From Hygrocybe punicea (taxonomy: Eukaryota; Basidiomycota; Agaricomycetes; Agaricales; Hygrophoraceae), in assembly GCA_963556145.1 (NCBI GenBank), contig OY744471.1, forward strand, positions 2,659,590 to 2,723,589: DNA of 64,000 nucleotides, read 5' to 3'. Below the pieces are notes generated by a model, which worked only from the letters and a program-made list of their open reading frames with translations, was not told the DNA's origin and searched no databases. Below are positions 11,360-21,829 of this stretch, piece after piece; the first letter of the stretch is position 1, and each line of letters begins with the position of its first letter. The position numbers and the translations under genes are program-made.

Positions 11360-12490
11360 CATTGTCTTCATCCAGGACACTTAGCCTCGCCCCGTTTTCG
11401 ACCACCCCCGGCCAGTCTACAGTCTACACCCCCCGCACCTTGTTCCTGTTGAAAACGAACGGTCGGGGGGTGTCAGTACCTCGCACCCCGGCTGGCTGCG
11501 CAACCACCACCACCCCACCTTTTTCCAGAACCAGGACACCCCATCCCGCCCCGTTTTCAACCACCCCCGGCCAGTCTCCACCCCCCGCACCTCATTCCTG
11601 TTGAGAACGAGCAGTTGGGGGGTTGTAGGACCTCACGTTCCGGCTTTCTGCCCAACCAGCAGCACCCCCTGTTTTCATCCACCCAATCACCCCGTCCAGC
11701 TTGGTTTTCGACCATCTCCAGCCAGTCTCCACCCCCCGCACCTCATTCCCGTTGAGAACAAGCATTTAAGGGTGTCAATATCTCGCGTTCCGGCTTTCTG
11801 CCCAACAAGCAGCACCCCCCGTTTTCATGCACCAAATCACCCCATCCCGCCCCGTTTTCAACCACCCCCAGCCAGTCTCCACCCCCTGCACCTCGTTTCC
11901 ATTGAGAACGAGCGGTTGGGGGGTGTCAATATCTCGCGTTCCGGCTTTCTGCCCAACCAGCACCACCCCCCATTTTCATCCACCAAATCACCCCGTCCCG
12001 CCCCGTTTTCAACCACCCACACCCAGTCTACACCCCCCGCACCTCGTTCACGTTGAGAACGAGCGGCCGGGGGGTCTCAAAGCTGCGCGTTCCGGTTCTC
12101 TGCCCACCAAGCACCACCCCCTGTTTTCATGCACCAAATCACCCTGTCCCGGCCTGTTTTCGAGCACCCCCGCCCAGTCTCCACCCCACGCACCTCGTTC
12201 GCGTTGAGAACGAGCAGTCGGGGGGTGGTAGGACCTCGCATTCCGGCTTGCTGCCCAACCAGCACCACCCCCCATTTTTAGCCACCAAATCACCCCGTCC
12301 CACCCTGTTTTCGACCACTCCCGGCCAGTCTCCACCCCCACAACTCGTTCCCGTTGCAAACGAGCGGCCAGGCTGTCTCAAGACTGCACGTTCCAGCTTT
12401 CTGCCCAACCAGCACCACCCCACGTTTTCATCCACCAAATCACCCCGTCCTGCCCCATTTTCGACCACCCCCGGCTGGTAACTTTAGGAA
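11360..12490 (+). repeat. Minisatellite of about 151-bp units in left arm
   Basis: About seven imperfect units. Each contains GTTGAGAACGAGCGG, a G-run, CGTTCCGGCTTTCTGCCCAACCAGCACCACC, then CACCAAATCACCCCGTCCC and CGACCACCCCCGGCCAGTCTCCACC. Successive GAACGAGCGG phrases fall near 11452, 11604, 11757, 11908, 12059, 12211 and 12362, giving a period of 150-153 bp. The right arm has the same array at about 53945-54890 with fewer units. The many proline-rich ORFs here are artefacts of the repeat. Confidence 0.9.
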
Positions 12491-12544
12491 CGTTGCCATC
12501 TCCGCCCTCCAGAACGTCTTATTTGTGTTGCGTATCGCAAGTGT

Positions 12545-13229
12545 TTATTTTCATGTATATTAGTCTACATACGGCATGTAGGGCAATATATATGTGATAT
12601 GTAAAAAAATCCGCAAGAAAAGACGGTGGGAGAGTAAAATAGTCGTGCACAACGTCGACGACGACGAGCGCGTATGCCTGTGAGTGATGATGGCAACGGT
12701 GTCAAGTACGGCCCACGCATCCAACGACACAGCCTCCACCCGCCCGTCAATGCATCCGGATCGGCGCACCATGCCAGGCCAGCCCGTTCCACCTTGCGAA
12801 CACATGGCGACACGTCAATTGACGTGCATCCGGTGTCGCGAGGTCGTGTGGGCTGGCAAATAAGAGAGATCCAAGGGTTACCCGTGAAGTTCACTACTCG
12901 CACCCTCCCGTCTGTTCATCCGTCGTATTGGCCTCGTCAACTAATTATTATAAGTAGTTGTTATTATATATACTACATATCTTCGTACAGTATCTGGAGT
13001 CCAGCCATAACACTAAGGAAAGCTGAGTTCAATCTTACCCCGGATTGCCATACTACGGCTATTGATTTTGAAGACACTCCCATGTTATAATTATTTGCAA
13101 ACTCTCCACGCAATTGCATTATACATTGTATACCTGTTCTACTGTGGGGGTGCATTGCTGAGAATGAAGAGGAAACCACTCTTGTGAAATATACAACCAA
13201 GAATAAACTAAGACTGGTATGGCTTTAAC
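12545..13229. other. Region without a recognised gene; contains a palindromic repeat
   Basis: GC-rich sequence inside the left arm. At 12792-12843 is one copy of a dispersed near-palindrome: arms CCTTGCGA and TCGCGAGG around a centre ACGTCAATTGACGT. I see no credible exon; overlapping ORFs on both strands are short and of biased composition. Confidence 0.5.
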
Positions 13230-13943
13230 TCATCGTGTAGACTTGGGAGAGGCTGCATTACTCAAGAATGTATAGATCATGTCGCGAGATGGCCAGTCTC
13301 TCTCATAATGTGTTAGAATGGGAAACTTTTCCCTAGCCTGGGTGACAATCTAAAATGAATTAACAACTCCTGGAGACATTCAATGCTGCTCACCTCTAGT
13401 TGGATTTTGTCAATAACGGCCAGAGGTTGATTGAAAAGTGTGTGTCCCTGAATGAGTGAGCGGTCGTCCATATAGTGTTGAATTCTGGAATGGATAAATT
13501 TCTATTGTAACAGCCGTTAATCATATCTATAGGTCAAGATTCGTTGAGTCCCTCACCTGGAGTGCCGAATACATATCTGGGCTCCAGTCACTGGGAATGG
13601 ACTTCAGGCTATACCCCCTGCGAGACAAGCACCCCACCTGTCCATGGGGCTTGGCAATCAGTCTCACACTAGCTGCTGCAAGATGGTCGCTACAAAATTC
13701 ATGCTGGCCAGAACCTATAACCCTTTCAAATTCTAAGTAAAGTTGAAATGCAAATGGAGACTCACGTTTTTCAGCCCATGAAAGAGGGTCTTGATCATTG
13801 AGAGGCTTGGGATAGATCACGCAGGTAGTGATTGGGGCCCGCTCCTGGCGCATGGGGTATAAGATCCTCAAGGAGTGCATTGGTAGTAACGGGCTGTTCG
13901 GAGTTATGGTCCATTGTCTTTCACCTTTCATGCCTAGGTACAA
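13230..13943 (-). CDS. Basidiomycete family protein of unknown function, three or more introns
   Basis: Minus strand. The start is near 13931 (MKGERQW) or 13943. The first exon runs to DPLSWAEK, with a GTGAGT intron ending CTTAG before EFERVIGSGQ. A second exon reads RLIAKPHGQVGCLSRRGYSL...DWSPDMYSALQ. A short exon (FIHSRIQHYMDDRSLIQGHTLFNQ) follows. The last exon (IVTQAREKFPILTHYERDWPSRDMIYTFL) ends at a TGA (13230-13232). The phrases RRGYSL, W-x-x-[DE]MY and FP.L..YE.DWP recur, from memory, in a large agaricomycete-specific family with no assigned function. A related C-terminal piece lies at 18092-18270. Confidence 0.6.
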
Positions 13944-14502
13944 AGATATTATTTGGGTTTGGGACAGGATATTATTTGATTGTGCACCTTAATCTTTCAA
14001 ACACATCCAATGCCAAAAGTTCCTGTCCTCAGAAAGCGCAGTCATGGTACCGTTATGCACCAAATGGTTTCAAGTTCGCGACATTGACTACCGTTCTGTG
14101 AGACGAGCAAACTCTTCAACAGAGCTTGCTCCAGAGAACGAAGGGGTATTCGCGACAAACAGTTTCAAGCTTTGAAAATCGACCCAGGGCCTTTCACACC
14201 CCGGCTTTGCACTCCTCCAGCCACCACTGGCAGTGATGATGGGCGCCAGTGATCAAACCGATCAACCAACTGAAAGCGCTACACCTGCCCACCTCAAGTT
14301 CTACTAGCTCTAACTCGTCAATGCGTCGGATTCAGTGCACCGCGACGAAGGTGGTTTTAGAATTACAGTCACCTACTACTTATTGAAACTCAAGTTTGAT
14401 AGTCCCGTCGTATTTCTTCAGAGCAAAGTACGCCAATATATCAAATCAAACTAAGGAACTGCAACAGTAATTGGAGTGGGACATATTAGCTACCACGATA
14501 GT
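13944..14502. other. Region without a recognised gene
   Basis: Short plus-strand frames only. The segment 14226-14295 resembles, at about 80%, the complement of 48975-49040 next to the membrane-protein gene, so it may be the tail of a degraded related gene. Nothing else is recognisable. Confidence 0.4.
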
Positions 14503-16360
14503 CTATATCATAAAGACATGGCCTGCAGCTATTACCTTCAATGCAACTTGCTGGGCATACGGTTGGATCAAAGAACCTGCAAGATAGATGAAAAAGCAAA
14601 GCGCGAGATTGAAAAAAAGTGATTCTGTGCGCGCAGGTGTGGGTTGAGATGAGTTGTTAACATCGTATGAAATATGCTGAGGCAAAACCTGTCAGATGCT
14701 GCATTATTGAGATATGTGACGCATACGCTATTGCACCACACCACAACGGCGGTGTCTGTTCCATTTCCCACAAAAGATCCAACAACAAATTCAGTGTTGC
14801 TGCCGTTAACAGTGATCGCCTGCCAGAATGTGTTAGAACCCGGGGAAAGAAATTGAGGAGAGATTATTTACATCGATGGCCACAACTGACCGTTTTGGTA
14901 CTGCGATATAACATAAGCATCTCAAAGAACTTGAGAATAAATGTCTTATAAGGTGACTTTAGGGTGGCGATGATACTGGCATCCTTTGTATCCAAGATCA
15001 GGATGACTCCACCTTTTGCAGTGGATACAAGAAATCTTCCTGATCTAAAGTATGCTAGCCCTTGGCTAGTACGCGGTTCAAGGTCATAACGTGCCTTATG
15101 CTTGAGGATGAGCTCCGGGAAACTATATATGTCAAGACCATTCTGCAAGTTAAACACAGCAAATTGCTTCGTGCTTAGTAGTAACAGCGCATTTCCTCTA
15201 TTTTAATTATGAGCTTATGAAGATGGAGTGCATAACTAGCCTTACATGAAATAATCGCCCCTGCTTTGAGCAGGCCGACAATCAATGTGATCTTCCTGAT
15301 TCAAGAGCTTCCGTTCCAGGAGTTGCCAAGGTTGGATCGAGAATCGTTTTCTATGTCAATGGGAGTTAGTACAGCATAACTTGAGAGTTGGCGACCTACA
15401 CAACAGCTTGTTTAAGATGGGCCACAACTAATTCATTCCCCGCATTTGCAAACCCAACAAAGCGTGGAACGGAGTATTCAGGTAACAAATTACCTATTTC
15501 AAGCGTACCAAGAGTACCTGCACTTATAATCAGAGAAGATGAAACAGCTACTTCAAGAGTAACTCACCATTTTCGTTAATACTCCACAATTTTATACAGT
15601 TCCTTCCCTCTCCCGCAGATGCAAGGCAGCGATTCGTTGCTGAAAATTCCATGCATTCGACTGCAATTTCAGAAACTCCATCTCCGTGAGCCTCGACATC
15701 GCAAATATGGGAAAGATGTCCCTGTAGAGATAGATGTAGTCAAAGATAACCAAAACGAAGCTCGACCCACATTCTCAGCGTGAACGCCGTATAGAATGAT
15801 CTTGCCCCGAGTTGTGCCCACGGCAATAATATTGTCTTCCATCCAACAAAGCTCGGATACGCCTCCATGCTCTTTGAGGATGTGCCGGGACTGGATGGGA
15901 TCATTGGTCTCTGACCGCAAGTAAAAGAGCCGGAGACACCCAGTCTCATCTGCAAGTCTGGTGAGTCATCACGCATCATGCATCATGGTCAAATTGGTTC
16001 CCTGGGGCGCACCTGCTGCTGCAAGAAAATTGCCACACGGCTGTATCTTTAGCGAGGTCACGGTGTTCCGATGATTCGTCCACAAGACTTTGTAGAGGAC
16101 TAAGCCTGTGGGACCATGATTGTCCTTGCGATCACCGCTATAGTTGAGGAGATTGGCATTAATGGAACCTGCTCACACTACTTTTCCGAACAAAACCTCC
16201 GAATAGCCGTTGGCCCATTGTAAGCTAAAGCGGTGGCGTTTGGGATGGCTTGTGCAAGACACATGACAAAGTTATATGTATCTGAGGCTCCTTTGTGTGC
16301 GACTTGGAGTTCTGTCACACTGTGGCGCATGCATGCGTCCATGTCCTGTACGAATCGCAC
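14503..16360 (-). pseudogene. WD40-repeat protein gene, many introns, one in-frame stop
   Basis: Read on the minus strand. Exons in order: HPKRHRFSLQWANGYSEVLFGK; GSINANLLNYSGD...LYKVLWTNHRNTVTSLKIQPCGNFLAAAGA; an exon with HGGVSELCWMEDNIIAVGTTRGKIILYGV; GHLSHICDVE...CLASAGEGRNCIKLWSINENG; TLGTLEIGNLLPE...; KRFSIQPWQLLERKL; QFAVFNLQNGLDIYSF...RSGRFLVSTAKGGVILILDTKDASIIATL. These are beta-propeller blades ending in W/I-L/I-type strands, so a scaffold role is likely. A TGA (16173-16175) interrupts the frame between GKVV and AGSI. The 5' end is within 25 bp of the divergent gene at 16384. The 3' end near 14503 is approximate. Confidence 0.65.
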
Positions 16361-16383
16361 TCTTTGTTGTTTCTGACAATCTT

Positions 16384-16979
16384 ATGAGTAAGCGGAAGGC
16401 AGAAACGCAAGAAGACCCGCGCAGCACTAAAGCAACAAAAACCAATAGTGCCCATGTGCGGATGGCTCATTCAAGCTAGTGATCCCTTACTTACTGTATG
16501 ATTGTACGCCCTTATCGATACCTTTGGTGTTGCGAATCCAAGCAAGTCCCGCATCGGTAAATGCAAGGTTTCAATACTTCAAACACTGTGCTGTGATTTG
16601 CACCTTCCCGTTGGTGCTAGTGGGAAGCGAGGCAACAGCGTAAAAGATGACTATGTCTGCGCTATCCTGGGTTATCTCAACACCCGGTCTGTTGAACAAT
16701 CACATTTCCCTGTCGGTTACTTATGTCAGAGCAACTCCTTTCAGGTCCAATGCACACAAGGACAACAAGAGGATTGATGATGCACCCGGCCAAGCGGATC
16801 CGAAGGCAGAAACCAGAAACAAGTCTAATCATGGTCACAGTGTGCCCATACGCCTCTTCAAAGACCAACTTGATTATGCTACCTGCTTCACCTTGCAATG
16901 CACGTACAGTTGTAGAGCTGACGGAAGCATCGACCTTGTCGATCTTTCAAAGTATCTTGCATTGGATCGCGGGTGCCAG
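16384..16979 (+). CDS. SAP-like domain protein (cargo homologue of the split flanking gene)
   Basis: Exon 1 (16384-16477) starts MSKRKAETQEDPRS. A 64-bp GTGATC...CCAAG intron (16478-16541) leads to exon 2 (16542-16686; KCKVSILQTLCCDLHLP then GASGKRGNSVKDDYVCAI). A GT...CAG intron (16687-16729) leads to exon 3 (16730-16979; ending YSCRADGSIDLVDLSKYLAL). Exon 2 and exon 3 match both halves of the gene flanking the giant element. The L-x-LPV-x(2)-SG-x(2)-G-x(2)-[IV]K-x-DY block looks like a short SAP/HeH-type helical module, suggesting DNA association, but this is inference. Further exons downstream of the GTACGA donor at 16980 were not found. Confidence 0.6.
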
Positions 16980-17540
16980 GTACGACTATCATTATTCCTG
17001 GAGTTTATTATAATAATAATATAACATTCAACTGCCGAAACAATATTAATCAGATAATCAGCCCACACAATTTTCGTCCCTTGCACTCCCCAAACAATGC
17101 GATTGATGGGCACTACGTCTTGGCACATGTCAGAAAGGAAGGATTCTTGCACGTTGTCTCAAGATGACGCCACCCTTTGTTAAATCCTTTGTATGTTGTT
17201 GCAATAACTGTAATGAATCGTGTATAAAGAAACCAATGAAGTACCCTTGGCGCGACATAGTACATATGAAATAATAATTGGGCAACCTGACCCGTTTGGG
17301 GCATGGTTTCACCACCTATTTCGCGTCCCCTTACCTCGCGAGGCCTGGCCACGTCAATTGATGCGGGCCTGCCTTCCTCACCTCGCGAGGGTGGCCGTCC
17401 ACATCAATTGACGTGGGCCTGGCCCTCGCGAGGTACTTGATGGCACCTTGCGAGGATGGCCACGTCGATTGACGTAGGCCTGGCCCTCGCAAGGTCCCTG
17501 GGGGTGGTGCTGGCCTGGTAATATCAATGCCATGGAACGA
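16980..17540. other. Intergenic region with palindromic repeat block
   Basis: The AT-rich first 200 bp hold no convincing exon. At 17335-17496 are three adjacent near-palindromes sharing CCTCGCGAGG arms and GGCC-ACGTCAATTGACGT-GGGCC centres, listed separately. Confidence 0.5.
17335..17496. repeat. Triple palindromic repeat (CCTCGCGA ... TCAATTGA ... TCGCGAGG)
   Basis: Three overlapping units, each with a CCTCGCGAGG-like arm, a GGCC(A/G)CGTC(A)ATTGACG(T)GGGCCTGG centre and a closing CCTCGCGAGG/CTTGCGAGG. Single copies occur at 12792-12843, 52693-52745 and 62744-62796. The last of these is outside the giant element, so the family is dispersed in the genome. Confidence 0.75.
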
Positions 17541-17560
17541 ACCTTTTGAATATTGAGGCC

Positions 17561-18009
17561 TTACAACTGAGGATCAGAGTTATCAAGAGTGCAAGTCCTG
17601 ATGGCTGCCAAAAATGTAGTGGAGGCATCACTGAGCCCAAGATCTGGACATGCTTCCTTGAATCGCACTAGGTATATGTGCTGTAGCTGACCATAGAATG
17701 TTTGAAGCTTGTATTCGGGCTGACGGCGGGCCTGCCGGGCATATTTGTCGACTAGCATCTCATACTGGAAAATTCGGTCAAAGAACAGGCAGATTATCAT
17801 ACCCGCACGTATGTCGCATCTCGTGTATCGTCACGAGCAGCAACCAAACACGGGATTGTCGGGAAGCATGAAGAAATGTGGAACTTACAAAGGAATTCAA
17901 GTGCGTCAAGCGGGCACAGGCTATGGATGTTGATGCTCATGCAACCCACAGCGCAACCTCCGGGACCTGGCGATGAACGCGTATCAATTGGGAAGTCCCT
18001 TGGGCGCAA
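17561..18009 (-). pseudogene. C-terminal fragment of an agaricomycete TE-associated protein
   Basis: Minus-strand frame: MRPRDFPIDTRSSPG... then FFDRIFQYEMLVDKYARQARRQPEYKLQTFYGQLQHIYLVRF...LAAIRTC ending in a stop at 17561. The arrangement YGQLQHI-x-[LV]V-[RH]-F ... FLAAIRTC resembles the C-terminal part of long agaricomycete-specific mobile-element proteins that I recall only loosely; I cannot name the family. The N-terminal portion (expected to be hundreds of residues) is missing. If confirmed as a transposase tail it would be the only transposase trace inside the giant element. Confidence 0.35.
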
Positions 18010-18091
18010 GTCCCAGCCAGGGATAAGGCTAAGCTGTTCAAGGTTGTAAGTGCTGTAGTTTGCATTGCCCCAATACGCTCACCGTCAATCA

Positions 18092-18273
18092 CCTAGGCAC
18101 GCGACCAGCATCCTTATCTGGAGAGAGATTGGGCTACAGAAGAGATTGTCAAACAGTTTTTCAAGAACAAATGGAAGAATCATTATGCAAATGGTTGGTT
18201 AGAAGTTCCAGCCAAATATGCTTACCTTAAACAGAACTCCGTGAAACGAAACCCAACTGCATCGCATTAGAAA
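18092..18273 (+). pseudogene. Orphan exon of a basidiomycete family protein
   Basis: After an AG at 18090, the frame ARDQHPYLERDWATEEIVKQFFKNKWKNHYANGWLEVP ends in a stop at about 18270. It can be joined to KAKLFK upstream through a short GTAAGT intron. It matches the C-terminal motif (HPYL..DWA...I...) of the family represented at 13230-13943. Downstream frames to 18450 are valine-rich and probably not coding. Confidence 0.4.
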
Positions 18274-18493
18274 AAGGCCTTGACGGCTAGCGCTGTAGTC
18301 GAAGATGAGGTTCTCCCCATCCTCATCGGCATGGTCATTGTCACGGTCGCGGTCGTGGTCATGATCATTGCCCTCGTCTGTGTCGTCGTCTTGGTCCAGG
18401 CCCTCATTTTGCTTTGTAGCTGTGGATGTCAGGTGGTAAACAAAGATCGAGGAGAATTTAGACTCACATGACCTTGTTTAGCCGCTTTAGGAA

Positions 18494-20724
18494 ATGTCAG
18501 GGTGGGGGAGAGCTGAACGAAATTCAACGAATAGATCATTTGTTTTCTTTCACCTCCTTGTGGCTCTCGCCAACATGTTTTCCACAGCATCTTCCAGCCC
18601 AGCCCCTTCTGAATTTCCCACTAACCTAACTTCCATACACACCCAAAGCTTCGGGTACATCTTCCCACCACATCCACATACATCAACCTTTGTCAAATAT
18701 GGCAAATATCATGCTATAAGTTATCTGCAGCAGGAGCCTATGGACGACATAATGGTTTGCGTGTGGTTAGGGCCAGGTGATGATCATTATACATCCAGTT
18801 GTGTGCTTTGTCCCATTGACAAACTATTCCAATCAAGATTCTGTTGGCTTGGAGGTTCAGCCTTACCTCGTCCATCCAAAGAAAGGCGTGCTATGCCTTG
18901 GTGAGAGGTATGTACAACAGTTGCTCCAGTTTCATGAGTACTAAATGGCTTTGCCAGGCTTAATATCAACTGCTCGTCCCGAGCGCTGCTTCTCGGGTCT
19001 GCACCTGGAGTGTTCCACCAGGGCAGTGCACCGACTGCCATTATCCGGGATCTATTGTGTCTTGACACGAGACCATGCATCGTTTTCATTTATTGGAATC
19101 CTGATGTAAAGGCAAATGGTGTCACAGAAGAAGCTGAAACCATCTGCTTCTGTACTCAAGCTCTTTGAGCTGCTTTCGAATTCGTGAATTTCCTTGAATC
19201 TTCAGCAGTGCCAGGTGATGTGGTCCCATCTCACATGATGGGGGAATGGTACAAGCGCGCATACAGGGAACTGAAGTCGCATCCTTCTCCAGATGGTTTT
19301 AGTGTTGCCGAAGTTCAGTTCGGTCCAGTTCCAACCCTTTTTGGCGGAACCGCGAACTGAACTTCGGGTCCGGTTTGGCGCATGGCCAAACCCGGACCCA
19401 GACGGCGTCGAACCGTCTCTTCGCGTTCGGTCTGGGTTCAGACGTGGTCTGAAACCCAGACCGAGGTGGGCTCACCCCGTCCGTTCTCCTCACGAATAGC
19501 AGGCGCGTATCAATAGATACAACGCTGCACTTCGCGAGGTAGATGGGTGCGGGGGAGCCCTCCGGTGTCCCCAAGGGATGTGGAGGGACGGGGGGTCTTG
19601 TCCCGTGGTCCCTGTGTGGCATTGCCGGCGCTGCTGCTGCCAACCGTTGTCCTCGTCGGGGCGGTGGTATGGTTGTGGTGGTGTTGCTGCCACGGCTGCT
19701 GCTGCTGCTGCTGCTGCTGTTGCCGCCGTTGCTGCTGTTGCCACCATTGCTGCTGATACTGCTGCTGCTGTCATTGCTGCCGTTGTTGCTGCCGTTGTTG
19801 CTGCCGTTGTTGCTGCCGTTGTTGCTGCCACTGCCAGCGCTGCTCCTGCTGCCGTCGCCGTTGCTGCTGCCACTGCTGCCGCTGCTGTCGTGGCCGTTGC
19901 TGCTGCCGCTGCCGTTGCTGTTGCCGTTGCCACTGCTGCTGCTGCTGGCATTGCTGCTGCTGCTGCTGGCCGTCGTGGTTGTCGTTGCCGTTGTTGTTGC
20001 CGCTGCTGGTGGTGGTGGTGGTGGTGGTGTTGCAGCTGTCGCGCGTCCGTTGGCATTGGGTTGGCGTTGGGTGGTCATCTCGCGGCCGTGGGTGTGGTCA
20101 CACTGCGGTCGCGGTCGAGCTTCCTGTAGCAGGCAACATTAGTAAAGTTCAGGAAAGTAAAATACGTACCTGTGTTCATGAACACGACATTGTGTCGCGT
20201 TCATTGGCCTTGCGTTGTTGCGTGTTGGTGAAGAAAGCTACCTGTAATGGTCACATGATACCGTTTAACACGAAAAAGTAAGTAAAGGAATGCGAAAAAT
20301 AAATGAAATAAATACCTTAAAAATATCCGCGTTCGCGGTTTGGACGCGGTTTGGAGCCGTTCAGGAAATCCGGCAGGCCTCGAAACCCGGAACTGAACCC
20401 GCGGTCCGGTTCAGCACTTGGCTGAACTTAGACTGAACCTAGGGTTCGGTTCGGGGTTTGAACCGGGTTCGGCTAGGTTCGGAACCGAACTACGGCAACA
20501 CTAGATGGTTTCATCTTCGACCTCAGCAAACTTGTAGTCGGCATCATCCAGGATTTTGTGATGACTATGAAAAATGTCAATAGGTTGGATGTAGCAAGTA
20601 AAAACATCTTGATTCCTATTGCCTTCGCATGCGACTGGTTCACTGACTTTGGAGATAAGGTAGCAAAAGATGACACCCTTCTACTTCAAATTTTAGATGT
20701 TGGTAACGATAGTATGCAGAACTA
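18494..20724 (+). pseudogene. Unknown plus-strand gene split by a hAT MITE
   Basis: The first open exon (18494-18904) includes TQSFGYIFPPHPHTSTFVKYGKYHAISYL and MVCVWLGPGDDHYTS. A later exon (about 19170-19299) reads VPGDVVPSHMMGEWYKRAYRELKSHPSPDG. It continues, once the hAT element (19300-20503) is removed, with FIFDLSKLVVGIIQDFVMTMKNVNRLDVASKNILIPIAFACDWFTDFGD. No known domain is recognised. The precise restoration of the frame across the insertion indicates a real gene that was recently hit. Confidence 0.5.
19300..20503. mobile_element. hAT-type non-autonomous element, 1204 bp, TSD GATGGTTT
   Basis: Termini are TAGTGTTGCCG and CGGCAACACTA, with the 8-bp duplication GATGGTTT at 19292-19299 and 20504-20511. 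Subterminal regions are rich in GGTTCGG/CCGAAC repeats in both orientations. The centre (about 19690-19990) is a CTG/CCG trinucleotide array that creates long Ala, Leu, Ser or Gly runs in every frame. No transposase. The TIR and 8-bp duplication are those of the hAT superfamily. A second end of the same family is at 63236-63376. Confidence 0.9.
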
Positions 20725-20815
20725 GAGTCCATCATTTATATAAACCGTTTCAGTTATACAAATACAATGCTTGGGTAGACGATTTGCGGCAACCATTTCT
20801 GAGCTCTCCCCTTTG

Positions 20816-21813
20816 TCAATGGTCGGCGGCGACAACAGGACGGCAGTAGAACGAGGTGTGTGGTGGCCCCCTCCCCCCCCGCAGTGACGTTTTCGTGTGA
20901 TGGCGGTGATTTGAGGTTATGGCCCCCACCACCAAAACTGAAGGGAAAGCACCTCTATTGGCGGCAACTTGGCTTTCCGTAGTAGAAGAGGCGGTGGCGG
21001 CGGTGGCAGCAGCGGCAGTAAGGTTACCGAACTTGTCGCCATCTCGATGCTCTGGATCTTGATCAAGGAGGTCCGACGCACCTGAGCCCTTCCTTTTTGG
21101 GCTAACGGGCCCAAATCTCGGTGTCAATTTGAAGGCAGTCATGGAGTGAAGGAGTGGGAGCAAATGTGGACGTGAGAAGGAGGAGCTGGGCCAGCTCTGA
21201 TGATATGATCGCTTTCCACTGAAGGTGCGGAAATTGAGATGGAGACGCCTGACGGCTGGTCAACTGAGAATACCCCGGTGAGGGTGTTTGGATACTCGGG
21301 AATGCAAATCGGACTCATGATCACTGTCGTCCGAGTAAGGTTGAGGACGTGGTACGGATAAACCGTCATTGTCGTCATGATCATCCAGATCTGTAGGGAA
21401 AACTGACAACAACCCGTGTGAATCCATCTCATTAAGAAGCTTACCCAGCTGTTGGCCTGCCAAAATGAGTTTGTTATTTACCGTGTCTGCTGCATCATGC
21501 GAGGCTTCGCTCTGCGGAGTGCTTGAGGTTAATGCTTCTAGTGCCCAGCCAGCCGTTACCGGGCTTCCTCCGAAGACAAGTTGAGAATAAATTTAAAGGT
21601 GGTAGGAAGTATATATGAACTGACCCTTGTCATTGCAGCGTGGTTGTGAATGTCATCGGAGGACAGAAAGAGTGGGAAGACGGAGTGGCGAACTAGCTGG
21701 ATGGCTCCGAGGTGCAGATGGCGAGGAGCATGCATGCCAGAAGATAAGGACGAGTCGCAGGGAGCATCCGGGAGAACAGTGGACGAGGTTGCATTGGCAG
21801 CCATGTTATGCAA
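20816..21813 (-). CDS. Possible minus-strand gene, low-complexity product
   Basis: Frames on the minus strand: MHNMAANATSSTVLPDAPCDSS (from 21813), QQLGKLLNEMDSHGLLSVFPTDLDDHDDND (21139-21463), and TAFKLTPRFGPVSPKRKGSGASDLLDQDPEHRDGDKFGNLT (to about 20930). They could be exons of one acidic, serine-rich protein. Splice sites were not resolved and no domain is recognised. It would be divergent from the JmjC gene that follows. Confidence 0.3.
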
Positions 21814-21829
21814 AATTTAGAGAGATATA

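Larger units (their letters stand above)
10457..12544 (+). repeat. Left terminal inverted repeat of the giant element
   Basis: From outside in: the CACTA terminus, about 440 bp of AT-rich sequence, a cluster of CCAGTACATG repeats, a short ORF, a stem-rich section with the repeated phrase CTTATAAAAATAAG, and a G/C-skewed minisatellite. Identity with 53885-55927 stops at GCGTATCGCAAGTGT, whose complement also begins ACACT. The arm therefore ends internally in a weak copy of a CACT-type terminus. Length differs by 45 bp from the right arm because of indels in the minisatellite and near 11240-11330. Confidence 0.9.

Noticed and set aside
11320..12563. Overlapping proline-rich ORFs in the arm (also 53863-54959)
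   Set aside because: They follow the 151-bp minisatellite in all frames and lack any domain.
18280..18471. Predicted multi-TM valine-rich peptide after the orphan exon
   Set aside because: Lies beyond the stop of the exon and is driven by GTC-rich sequence.
19490..20142. Long Ala/Leu/Ser/Gly-rich ORFs on both strands
   Set aside because: All frames are open because of the CTG/CCG trinucleotide core of the hAT element; composition artefact.
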